From Vogesella aquatica (GTDB lineage: Bacteria; Pseudomonadota; Gammaproteobacteria; Burkholderiales; Chromobacteriaceae), in assembly GCF_028548455.1 (NCBI RefSeq), contig NZ_JAQQLF010000004.1, positions 1-64,000 on the forward strand: DNA of 64,000 nt. Direction: 5' to 3'. This document shows, piece after piece, positions 22,621-29,902 of this stretch (its first letter is position 1; the number at the start of each line of letters is the position of its first letter). The translations under genes and the position numbers were made by a program. Below the pieces are notes generated by a model. It was not told where the DNA came from, did not search any database, and saw only the letters and a list, made by a program, of their open reading frames with translations.

Positions 22621-23614
22621 CGCCCTGAAAGAGCAGCTGGCGCGCAGCCCGCTGGCACCGCTTTATGTGGTGTACGGCGAGGAGGCGTTGCTGGCGCTGG
22701 AGGCAGCAGATACCCTGCGTGCCAGCGCCCGCCAGGCCGGCTATCTGGAGCGCGAGGTACTGACGGTAGAGGGCGGCCATTTTGACTGGTCTCGCCTGCG
22801 TGATGCCATGAGCAGCGTGTCGCTGTTTGCCAGCCTCAAGCTGCTGGAAATCCGCATCCCCGGTGGCAAGCCGGGCGTCGACGGTGCCGAGGCGCTGCAG
22901 CAGTTGGCCGCGCAGCCGCCGCAGGACACCATCACGCTGATCCAGCTGCCGCGTCTGGACAAAGCCCAGCAAAAAGCCAAATGGTTTGCTGCGCTGGAAA
23001 AGCACGCGGTGCTGGTAGAGGCCCGCCCGGTTGGCCGCAGCGAGCTGCCGGCCTGGATCAGCCGCCGGCTGAAGGCACAGGGGCAGAGCGTGGCGCACGA
23101 CAGCGCTGCGTTCTTTGCCGACCGCGTAGAAGGCAACTTGCTGGCCGCCAAGCAGGAAATCGACAAGCTGGCGCTGCTATACCCCAAAGGCGAGCTGAGC
23201 CTGGCCGATATCCGCGATGCGGTGGCCAATGTGGCGCGCTTTGACGTATTCCACCTGTCCGAGAGCTGGCTGGCGGGCGATGCCGCCCGTGCTACCCGCA
23301 TGCTGGACGGGCTGGAAGCCGAGGGCGAAGCGCCGGTGCTGGTGTTGTGGTCGTTCACCGAAGACGTGCGCATGCTGATCAAGCTGGGCCGTGGCCTGAA
23401 GGATGGCCGTCAGGTGCGCGACATGGCGGGCGAACTGCGTTTGTGGGGCGACAAGCAAAAGCTGGCCGCGCCGGCGGTGCAGCGTATCGGGCCGCGCCGT
23501 CTGACCGATGCGCTGGCTACCTGTGCGCGCATCGACCGCCAGATCAAGGGGGTAGAGCAAGGCGATGCCTGGCATAGCCTGAAAAGGTTGGCCGCCAGCC
23601 TGGCGGCACGCTAG
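22601..23614 (+). CDS. holA: DNA polymerase III delta subunit
   Basis: Clamp-loader delta subunit that opens the beta sliding clamp. 337 aa, typical for HolA. N-terminal PLYVVYGEEALLALEA, KLLEIRIPGGKPG and the AAA-like ARFDVFHLSESWLAGDAARA segment are visible. The start at 22601 lies within the end of lptE (20-base overlap). A strong terminator at 23626 ends the leuS-lptE-holA operon. Confidence 0.93.
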   Translation: MPALSPDALKEQLARSPLAPLYVVYGEEALLALEAADTLRASARQAGYLEREVLTVEGGHFDWSRLRDAMSSVSLFASLKLLEIRIPGGKPGVDGAEALQQLAAQPPQDTITLIQLPRLDKAQQKAKWFAALEKHAVLVEARPVGRSELPAWISRRLKAQGQSVAHDSAAFFADRVEGNLLAAKQEIDKLALLYPKGELSLADIRDAVANVARFDVFHLSESWLAGDAARATRMLDGLEAEGEAPVLVLWSFTEDVRMLIKLGRGLKDGRQVRDMAGELRLWGDKQKLAAPAVQRIGPRRLTDALATCARIDRQIKGVEQGDAWHSLKRLAASLAAR

Positions 23615-23625
23615 CGCGAGCAAAT

Positions 23626-23657
23626 AAAAAGGCCGGATCGAAAGATCCGGCCTTTTT
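23626..23657. terminator. Bidirectional terminator between holA and the convergent lytic transglycosylase
   Basis: AAAAAGGCCGGATC-GAAA-GATCCGGCCTTTTT: perfect 14-bp inverted repeat with A and T runs on both sides, so it can work in both directions. Confidence 0.95.
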
Positions 23658-23679
23658 GTTGCGCAGGGCGCCAGCTGGC

Positions 23680-24405
23680 TTACAGCGGTGTATCCGCCGG
23701 GAAGGTTACGCGTACCCGGCCGCCTACGGTGGCGGTAGCGGTGCTTGCAAGCAGCAGGCTCTGGCCTGTGCGCTTCTCGTAGGAAGCCAGTACCTTGGCC
23801 ACGTACATCCGGGTTTCCGGGTAGGGCGGGATACTGTTGCGGTACTTGCTGACACTGCCCTCGCCAGCATTGTAGGCGGCGATCACCAGGGGCATATCGT
23901 GCTTGAACGCCGTCAGCAGGAAGCGCACATAGCGCGCACCGGCTCGCAGATTGTCCAGCGGGTCTGCCGGGTTGCTGGCACCGAAGCGGGCAGCCGTTTG
24001 CGGCATCAGCTGCATCAGCCCTTGCGCCCCTTTGGGCGATAAGGCTTCCGGGTCGTAGCCCGATTCCACCGCAATGATGGCGTGCAGCAGCTGGGGATCG
24101 ACTTTTTGCTCGCGGGCAACTTTTGCGATCAGTTTGTTGAAAGTGGCTGCCTGGCGCGCATCGACAGATGGCGCTTTGACTACCGGGATATCGAGCGCTT
24201 TGATGGCTTTGACGGCCGGGGGCTTACGGAAAGGCGGTACTGCCTCCGGGTTCAGCTTGGTACCCAAGCCCGGCGCAATGGCGTCATCCAGCTCGCGGTA
24301 AAGGCCTAAAGCGTGATCGGTTTGGATATCACTCCAGCTGTCGGCCCAAGCCGCAGGCAGGGTGGCAAAGGCGATCAGCCCGGCCAGTATCGGTCGTATA
24401 GTCAT
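23680..24405 (-). CDS. Exported lytic transglycosylase (SLT family 1)
   Basis: Cleaves the glycan strands of peptidoglycan with formation of 1,6-anhydro ends. 241 aa, signal peptide to about residue 21 (PAAWA-DSW), then a Slt domain from about residue 85. The catalytic Glu is E114 (HAIIAVESGYD), followed by GAQGLMQLMPQTA and AAYNAGEG, the classic Slt70/MltC-type motifs. No lipobox, so it is probably soluble in the periplasm. Monocistronic and convergent with holA. Confidence 0.9.
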   Translation of the reverse strand: MTIRPILAGLIAFATLPAAWADSWSDIQTDHALGLYRELDDAIAPGLGTKLNPEAVPPFRKPPAVKAIKALDIPVVKAPSVDARQAATFNKLIAKVAREQKVDPQLLHAIIAVESGYDPEALSPKGAQGLMQLMPQTAARFGASNPADPLDNLRAGARYVRFLLTAFKHDMPLVIAAYNAGEGSVSKYRNSIPPYPETRMYVAKVLASYEKRTGQSLLLASTATATVGGRVRVTFPADTPL

Positions 24406-24527
24406 GAGTAAAGAACCAATGCCCTTGCGGGCGGAACATGCATGTTACTGATTATCTTGGTAAATTTCCAGTTTTTGGGCGATTTTGTAAAAACGGGTGT
24501 GCTGGCGCAGGGGCATTCTTATGGCTT

Positions 24528-24549
24528 AAAGCCAGCTATAGCTGGCTTT
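24528..24549. repeat. Perfect 22-bp palindrome between two minus-strand genes
   Basis: AAAGCCAGC-TATA-GCTGGCTTT at 24528-24549, in the 231-base non-coding stretch 24406-24636 that separates the transglycosylase from the broken DUF1775 gene. It may be a terminator stem (no strong T-run) or an operator. Confidence 0.55.
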
Positions 24550-24593
24550 GCGGGGTGTTGCCGAGGCAGAATTTTTTTGCCTAAAAAAAAGGC

Positions 24594-24616
24594 AAAAGGG
24601 TACCGAAGCACCCTTT
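24594..24616 (-). terminator. Terminator for the minus-strand DUF1775/rlmH block
   Basis: AAAAGGGT and ACCCTTTT around an 8-base loop; on the minus strand it is followed by a run of T residues (complement of AAAAAAAA at 24583-24590). Confidence 0.75.
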
Positions 24617-24636
24617 TTTGACCGGGTCAGGCTGGT

Positions 24637-25105
24637 TTAGTGGCTATGTGCCGGGCTGGCTGGCGGGGTCAGTTTTACCCCGGCCGCGGGTTTGGCCAGT
24701 GCTTTGCCATCGGCAGGCATCTCATCCCAGCGCGTCTCGCCCTTCGTGCATTTTTGTACCACTTTAAACCAGGCGGTTTCACCTGCCCTTGCCGGCAGCG
24801 TGCCGCGGAAAACAAATTCGTCGTAGAAATCGTCGGGCAGATTGCCGCCACGCCATTCGATTTCACTCACATCTTCACGCACGGTAGTGCCGTGGTTGTC
24901 GAACGGTTCCACGGCTTTGTAGACCGTAACCAGCTGCCAGCCCGCCTTGGGCATGGGTTTGGCCAAGCGGAAGCCTTCCGGCAGCAGCACGCGGATACTG
25001 GTGGTGGGGCTGCCATCGCAGCCATGTGGTACGCGCAGTACCGTTTTGCGCCGCTGCCGGCAGGGTGCAGAGTGCCCGTGTGGCGCCAAGCAGCAGGTTA
25101 TTCAT
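24637..25105 (-). pseudogene. Broken DUF1775 (YcnI-like) periplasmic copper-related protein
   Basis: Two reading frames together give one gene. Frame A starts at 25105 with a signal-peptide-like MNNLLLGATRALCTLPAAA. Frame B, open from 25089 to 24637, carries the DUF1775 core KTVLRVPHGCDGSPTTSIRV, GWQLVTVYKA and WRGGNLPDDFYDEFVFRGTLP. In intact YcnI-like proteins, about 20 residues including the AHVT start of the mature protein (the copper-binding His) lie between signal and core. They are missing here, so both a deletion and a frame change are needed to explain the sequence. Probably non-functional, unless this is a sequencing error. It lies 77 bases downstream of rlmH. Confidence 0.7.
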
Positions 25106-25182
25106 GACTCATGCACCACACAGAATGAAGTGGGGCAATAGTCGATGAGGCCTGTGCCGGGCTATTGCGGCGCGGTGGCCTG

Positions 25183-25653
25183 CTATTCGCGGTGGTAAGG
25201 GTGGTTATTCAGGATGGAGTACGCGCGGTACAGCTGTTCGGCCAGCAGCACACGCACCATGCCGTGTGGCAGGGTCATGGCAGACAGCTGCAGCATGATA
25301 TCGGCGCGGGCTTTCAGCGGCTGCGACAGGCCGTCGGCCCCGCCGATGACGATGCAGATATCGTCGCCGCCGGCCATCCACTCCTTCATGGCGCCCGCCA
25401 GCTGTACCGAGGTCCAGTTTTTGCCGCGTTCGTCCAGGATGACCAGCTTGCTGCGCGGCGGAATGGCGGCCACGATGCGTTCGTGTTCGGCGGCAATGCC
25501 TTTTTCGGCGGTGACGCCGCCGCCGCGTTTTTCCGGCTTGATTTCTTTGAGCTCGAACTGGATATCGCGGCCAAAGCGCTTGGCGTAGTCGCCAAAGGCA
25601 TCGTCTACCCAGCGTGGCATCTTGCTGCCCACGGCAAGCAGGGTGATTTTCAT
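25183..25653 (-). CDS. rlmH: 23S rRNA (pseudouridine1915-N3)-methyltransferase
   Basis: SPOUT-class methyltransferase acting on helix 69 of assembled 70S ribosomes. 156 aa. KITLLAVGSKMPRWVDDAF at the start, FVIGGADG-type knot segment (ICIVIGGADGLS), and the C-terminal LPHGMVRVLLAEQLYRAYSILNNHPYHRE are all diagnostic. Start at 25653 (ATG) with a weak purine-rich upstream. Downstream of rsfS, the usual partner, but separated by a perfect motif hairpin at 25672-25705. Confidence 0.96.
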   Translation of the reverse strand: MKITLLAVGSKMPRWVDDAFGDYAKRFGRDIQFELKEIKPEKRGGGVTAEKGIAAEHERIVAAIPPRSKLVILDERGKNWTSVQLAGAMKEWMAGGDDICIVIGGADGLSQPLKARADIMLQLSAMTLPHGMVRVLLAEQLYRAYSILNNHPYHRE

Positions 25654-25671
25654 GGGTGCATCCCCAAAAAG

Positions 25672-25705
25672 GTTGGCCGCAGCACCTTGCGGGGCTGCGG
25701 CCAAC
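25672..25705. repeat. Inverted pair of the GCGGCCAAC motif forming a 12-bp hairpin
   Basis: GTTGGCCGCAGC (25672-25683) and GCTGCGGCCAAC (25694-25705) are perfect reverse complements around a 10-base loop, in the rsfS-rlmH spacer. No T-run follows on either strand, so it is not a standard terminator; it may trim or stabilise the mRNA. Confidence 0.8.
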
Positions 25706-25726
25706 GGGTTACTGCATGGGCTTAGC

Positions 25727-26098
25727 TTAGACTGCAGCGTTCCACGGGCGGCCGCCTACCGGCACGAAGGATGGCTTTTCGCCGCCCCACAGTGCTTCGA
25801 TATCGTAGTAGTCGCGCACGGCCGGCAGCATCACGTGGATGACCACGTCGCCGGCGTCTACCAGTACCCATTCGCCGCTTTCGTGGCCTTCGGTACCTAC
25901 CAGGTCGATACCTTTTTCTTTCAGGGTCACGGCAACGTTATTGGCCAGGGCTTTGACCTGACGGTTGGAGTCGCCGGTGCACACGATCAGGCGTGCAAAC
26001 AGCGAGGTCAGCTGGGTGGTGTCCAGCTCGACGATATCTTTGCCTTTTACGTCTTCCAGGGCTTCTACAGCCAGCTTGGCGATGTCTTGAACTTGCAT
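25727..26098 (-). CDS. rsfS: Ribosomal silencing factor RsfS
   Basis: Binds L14 on the large subunit and blocks subunit joining in stationary phase. 123 aa. The family core is present: ALEDVKGKDIVELD, LIVCTGDSNRQVKALANNV, GTEGHESGEWVLVDAGDVVIHVMLP and the DYYDIEALWG block. AAGGAA lies 5 bases before the ATG. Part of the nadD-rsfS-rlmH block; a 122-base spacer separates it from nadD. Confidence 0.95.
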   Translation of the reverse strand: MQVQDIAKLAVEALEDVKGKDIVELDTTQLTSLFARLIVCTGDSNRQVKALANNVAVTLKEKGIDLVGTEGHESGEWVLVDAGDVVIHVMLPAVRDYYDIEALWGGEKPSFVPVGGRPWNAAV

Positions 26099-26220
26099 GG
26101 TATTCCTTGAGTAGTGTGTCGGGGACGTAATGTCACGTCAGCGTCCGGTGCCAACAGAGGTCCCGTAAAGAGCAAACGGCCGCGGGACGGCGGCACGTGC
26201 AATCAATAGCCTGCCACCGT

Positions 26221-26880
26221 CTACCGGTATAGCTGGTGCTGGCGGATATAGGCCAGTACCGGCTTGGCAATCAGCCCGCTGCAGTCGCTGCCACTGGCGA
26301 GGCGGGCTCGCAGTTCGGTGGCAGAGAGGGGGACGGGTGGCAAGGTCAGGGCGCGGATTGTACCGGAAGGCGCGCTGTTTGAAAAATCAGATACTTGCGC
26401 GGCCTGCCAGCGGCTGGCGATATCGGGGTGCAGGCGGGTGGGGTCGAACCCCGGCCGGATGGCTACGGCCAGGTTGGCGGTGTCCAGCAGGTGGTGCCAG
26501 CGGTGCCAGGTATGCAGGTTTTCCAGCGAGTCGCCGCCCACCAGAAACCACAGTGTGCAGCCCGGGGGCAGCTCGGCGCGGATTTCTTCCAGCGTTTCAA
26601 TGGTATAGGCGTGGTGGCCGCGTTGTACTTCGCGCCCGTCAGCCAGCCAGCCGGGCCGGCCTGCTATGGCTTGCTGCACCATGGCCAGGCGCTGTGTGGC
26701 GCTGGCGGCGGGGCCTTGCTGGCGGTGGTAGGGTTGGCCGGCTGGGATCAGGTGCAGGCGCGTGAGCGCGCATTGCTGCCAGAACGCGTCGGCCATGCGC
26801 AGGTGCGCGGCGTGGATGGGGTCGAAGGTGCCGCCAAACACGCCCACGCAGCAGGGTGCGTGCTCAGCTGGCGTAGCCAT
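26221..26880 (-). CDS. nadD: Nicotinate-nucleotide adenylyltransferase
   Basis: Makes nicotinic acid adenine dinucleotide in NAD synthesis. 219 aa. GVFGGTFDPIHAAHLRMAD near residue 12 is the nucleotidyltransferase signature (HxxH), FLVGGDSLENLHTWHRW is the substrate loop, and SATELRARL near the C terminus replaces the usual SSTxIR block. The start overlaps the end of the carbonic anhydrase gene by 17 bases, so the two are coupled. Confidence 0.94.
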   Translation of the reverse strand: MATPAEHAPCCVGVFGGTFDPIHAAHLRMADAFWQQCALTRLHLIPAGQPYHRQQGPAASATQRLAMVQQAIAGRPGWLADGREVQRGHHAYTIETLEEIRAELPPGCTLWFLVGGDSLENLHTWHRWHHLLDTANLAVAIRPGFDPTRLHPDIASRWQAAQVSDFSNSAPSGTIRALTLPPVPLSATELRARLASGSDCSGLIAKPVLAYIRQHQLYR

Positions 26881-27427
26881 CCAGGATCAGGTCGAGCTGG
26901 CCGGTGGCCGGGTGAATCACCAGGCCGTGTACCGGGATGTCTTTGGGCATCAGCGGGTGGTTGCGGATGGTATGCACGGTGTGGCGTACGCTGTCTTGCA
27001 CATTGTCAAAACCCTTCAGCCAGGCGTCCAGGTCGATACCGGCACCGCGCAGGGTGGTGATGGTGTCGGCGCTGACGCCGCGCTCTTGCGCATTGGCCAG
27101 AATGCGGGCCGGGTCGATGGCGCGCATGCCACAGTCGTGGTGGGCGACGACGCAGATTTCTTCTGCGCGCAGCTCGTATACCGCTACCAGCAGGCTGCGC
27201 ATGACCGAACCCCATTGGTGGGTCACCAGTGCGCCTGCGTTTTTGATGAGCTTGGCGTCGCCGTTTTTCAGGCCCATGGCCTTGGGCAGCAGCTCTACCA
27301 GCCGTGCGTCCATGCAGGCCAGGACAGCCAGGTTTTTGTCGGGGAATTTGTCGGTTTCGAATTGTTCGTACTCGCGCGCTTCAACGAAGGCACGGTTGTG
27401 CTCCAGCAGGCTATTCAGCAGTCCCAT
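26864..27427 (-). CDS. Beta-class carbonic anhydrase
   Basis: Zinc enzyme for CO2/bicarbonate interconversion. 187 aa with all beta-class ligands: C38 and the D40/R42 dyad in ACMDAR, then H96 and C99 in VAHHDCG. It is shorter than E. coli Can (about 220 aa) and closer to compact bacterial forms. Start ATG at 27427. It overlaps nadD by 17 bases; a 188-base gap with a GC-rich hairpin (CAGCCACC / GGTGGCTG near 27446-27473) separates it from the GNAT gene upstream. Confidence 0.9.
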   Translation of the reverse strand: MGLLNSLLEHNRAFVEAREYEQFETDKFPDKNLAVLACMDARLVELLPKAMGLKNGDAKLIKNAGALVTHQWGSVMRSLLVAVYELRAEEICVVAHHDCGMRAIDPARILANAQERGVSADTITTLRGAGIDLDAWLKGFDNVQDSVRHTVHTIRNHPLMPKDIPVHGLVIHPATGQLDLILDGYAS

Positions 27428-27615
27428 CGGGGGTCTCCAGTGTGACAGCCACCGGGGCAGGCGGCGCCGGGTGGCTGGCTTGGTTCACGCCACGGCAGCC
27501 AGGTGGGGTGCCGTGTCGCAGCTCGTGGCAGGCCGCGGATGGCGGCTGCCGCTACGGGATGTTGGTATGTTTGCTCTATATCTGGCGGGCGCCATGCTAC
27601 CACGGGCAGGGTGTT

Positions 27616-28053
27616 TTATGGTGTCAGCCGCTTGCGCAGGCATAGCTGGCGTTTGGCCACGTGGTAGCCCTGGTTCTGGTAGAAGCGGTGCGCGCCGGTA
27701 CGCTGTTCGTGGCAGCGCACGGTTAGCTGTGTCACGCCTTGCTGGCGGGCCCAGCTTTCGGCCGCGGTAAGCAGCAGGGCGCCAATGCCCTGGCCGCGTG
27801 CGCGCTCAGCCACCACCAGCCCGCCGATTTCCAGTGCCGGGTCTGATTCCAGCAGCGGGCGGATGTAGCCGTGTATCCAGCCGCACAGGCCGCTAGCGTT
27901 TTCGGCCACCAGTAGCAGGTGGGTGGCCGGCTGGGCGAGTAATGCGGCCAACCTGGGGGCCAGCTGCCCGGCGCTGGCCGGGTAGCCCAGCTCACCGCAT
28001 AGCGGGGCGAGGGCGGCGATATCGTCAGGGTGGGCGGGGCGCAGCTTTACCAT
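27616..28053 (-). CDS. GNAT-family N-acetyltransferase
   Basis: 145-aa acetyltransferase. The acetyl-CoA binding motif A shows as VVAERARGQGIGALLLTAAESWARQQG (R/QxxGxG/A pattern), with the C-terminal motif B GAHRFYQNQGYHVAK. Substrate unknown. The start overlaps the stop of the DUF2804 gene by 7 bases, suggesting one operon. Confidence 0.88.
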   Translation of the reverse strand: MVKLRPAHPDDIAALAPLCGELGYPASAGQLAPRLAALLAQPATHLLLVAENASGLCGWIHGYIRPLLESDPALEIGGLVVAERARGQGIGALLLTAAESWARQQGVTQLTVRCHEQRTGAHRFYQNQGYHVAKRQLCLRKRLTP

Positions 28054-29039
28054 TTGGCGTAGTGGTCTTCGGTAACACCCACCAGCTGGCTTACCGTATG
28101 GGCACGGCCGCTGTCGGGGTGGATGAGGGTACCTGTAAAGGTACCGATGGGCTGGATATAGCGGCTGGCGGCGATGAACAGGTCTTTGTTTTCGCCACGC
28201 GCGCCCTCGGGGTAAAACTGCAGGTCTACCGCGCCATCATCGGTATGGATGTGCCATGGTGCCAGCGGCTTGGCCGCGTCGTAGCGAAAGTGGGCAGGGC
28301 CGACCGCCAGTAGCTCACCATCCAGCCAGATGGCGTTTTCCGCGTCACCCATATAGCCGGCTTGCAGGTTGAAGCCTAGTGCCGGGCTGTGCGCGCTGGC
28401 CCAGCGCCAGCTGGTTTCACGCGCCAGCAGGCCGTTCGAGGCATCCAGGCTGGCGATGGCACCATCCAGCGACAAGCGCTGGCCGGCGCACTCGGCAAAG
28501 CCGCTTACCGCCAGGGCGCTGCTTTTGTGGGTGGCGTGGGCTTGCCAGTTGGCGGGGGCGATCACCGCCAGGGTTTGCTCTGGCATGGGCAGGGCAAGAT
28601 GTGCGGCCAACTTGAGCGCATCGGTATTGATGGTGAGCTCGAGGCGGTTATCGGCGCGGCGAAAGGCAATGCGCTGCTTGCCGCGCTGGAAAGTGGCGTC
28701 GCCAAAGGCGCGGTTTTCCATCCGGGTGGCCAGCAATGGCAGGCCATCGGCACTAAAACTGGCCAGCAGCGTGCGCTGGCGGCGGTCAAACAGGTAGGCA
28801 AAAGCGCTGCTGACCCAGCCCGCGTCCACCACCGCCACGCCGATAAAGTAATGCTCGTGTGCCAGCGCGGCGTACTGCCAGCGCTTGTGGTGCAAGGGGC
28901 GTAGCAGCTGTCTGGCGGGCGGCATGCGCAAAGCCTGCCAGTCAAGCCGGGTAACGATACCTTGGTAAGTACCAAAAGCCGGTATGCCGCGTTCGTGTAC
29001 CAGGCGCGCCGGCGCCGGGGGGAGTGAGCTGCTTGCCAT
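28047..29039 (-). CDS. DUF2804 family protein
   Basis: 330 aa, soluble, no signal peptide. Recognised from the DUF2804 blocks HKRWQYAALAHEHYFIGVAVVD, LDASNGLLARETSWRWASA and the acid-rich C-terminal strands. The family is thought to adopt a lipocalin-like/carotenoid-1,2-hydratase-like double barrel; no biochemical role is established. First gene of the pair with the GNAT gene; divergent from the arsR gene across a 384-base spacer. Confidence 0.8.
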   Translation of the reverse strand: MASSSLPPAPARLVHERGIPAFGTYQGIVTRLDWQALRMPPARQLLRPLHHKRWQYAALAHEHYFIGVAVVDAGWVSSAFAYLFDRRQRTLLASFSADGLPLLATRMENRAFGDATFQRGKQRIAFRRADNRLELTINTDALKLAAHLALPMPEQTLAVIAPANWQAHATHKSSALAVSGFAECAGQRLSLDGAIASLDASNGLLARETSWRWASAHSPALGFNLQAGYMGDAENAIWLDGELLAVGPAHFRYDAAKPLAPWHIHTDDGAVDLQFYPEGARGENKDLFIAASRYIQPIGTFTGTLIHPDSGRAHTVSQLVGVTEDHYAKW

Positions 29040-29423
29040 CAGGCCGGGGCGGACTGCCGCCTATGTGTAAAAGGACTCCCGAGTCTAGCGCACATTGCAC
29101 CTGTTGCGCGCGATGCCGGCATGTTGGCCGCCAAAGCGCGCAAGATAACGGCAGTAGCGCTCGTCCGGGCGCGGGATGTGTTGCCCGCTTGCGACACGAT
29201 GCCTGACCGCCGGCGCAGGTGACAGGCCGTGTTGTGCGCATGTCAGGTGTGGCGCTTTGCCATAATTTGTTACATTGTGGCCAACTCTGCTGCTGCAGTA
29301 CCGCGCGGCCAGGTGCGCCAGCAGGTGATAGTGTTGGCAAGGGGCTGTTTTTACACTATCAATAAATACATAATATTTGTATTCCGCCAGAACGACAAAA
29401 AACAGACATGAGAGGGTCATCAC
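29040..29423. other. 384-base non-coding spacer between DUF2804 and arsR
   Basis: No plausible gene. The left half is GC-rich and holds one motif copy (29123). The last 85 bases are AT-rich and contain the arsR promoter area and the palindrome described separately. Confidence 0.7.
29365..29383. promoter_or_regulatory. Palindromic operator candidate upstream of the ArsR-family gene
   Basis: AATACA-TAATATT-TGTATT, a perfect 6-bp inverted repeat with 7-base spacer, 40 bases before the arsR-family start codon in the only AT-rich part of the spacer. ArsR/BigR-type repressors usually bind AT-rich inverted repeats over their own promoter. Confidence 0.55.
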
Positions 29424-29762
29424 ATGGATTTGACTGTGTTGCACGATAACGCAAACCGTGCCGCCAGCCTGCTAAAGAGCCTGGCAAACCAGGACCGGCT
29501 GCTGTTGTTGTGCCAGCTGGTAGCCGGCGAGCGCACGGTGTCCGAGCTGGAAAAGCTCACCGGCATCCGCCAGCCTACCCTGTCCCAGCAGCTGGGCGTG
29601 TTGCGCAACGAAGCGCTGGTCAGCACGCGGCGTGATGGCAAATGGATTTATTACCGCGTGGCCAGCCAGGAAGCCATGGCGATCCTGGAAACACTCTACG
29701 GCTTGTATTGTGGTGCCCAGCAGGACACCCCGGTCTGCGAGCTGCCCCCCTCCGCGGCCTAG
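29424..29762 (+). CDS. ArsR-family repressor, BigR/YgaV (persulfide-sensor) type
   Basis: 112-aa winged-helix repressor. The HTH is TVSELEKLTGIRQPTLSQQLGVLRNE, and GKWIYYRV forms the wing. Two cysteines sit where BigR/SqrR/YgaV sensors have their reactive pair: C30 in LLLLCQLVAGE and C96 in ETLYGLYCG. No metal-site ELCVCDL motif, so arsenic sensing is unlikely. A third Cys (C105) is near the C terminus. No sulfide-oxidising gene is adjacent, so the target is probably itself plus genes elsewhere. Sensor type is inferred from the Cys pattern. Confidence 0.82.
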   Translation: MDLTVLHDNANRAASLLKSLANQDRLLLLCQLVAGERTVSELEKLTGIRQPTLSQQLGVLRNEALVSTRRDGKWIYYRVASQEAMAILETLYGLYCGAQQDTPVCELPPSAA

Positions 29763-29902
29763 CCGCCAGGTAAAGCAGGCCTGGCACGCTGCCTATGCCC
29801 TCTGTACGCCAGCCTTGCCCGGGCTGGCGTTTTGCTTGCGCTGCGTCGTCGGGCAGTTGATCTTGCGTGCAACTTTTGCCGCAGGGGCCCTATCATAGCG
29901 GC

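Noticed and set aside
23490-23515. GCCGTCTGA, resembling the Neisseria uptake sequence
   Set aside because: It lacks the final AA of the Neisseria DUS, is single, and lies within holA; chance match.
29424-29762. Arsenic-type ArsR repressor
   Set aside because: No ELCVCDL metal site and no ars genes nearby; Cys positions fit the BigR/YgaV group instead.
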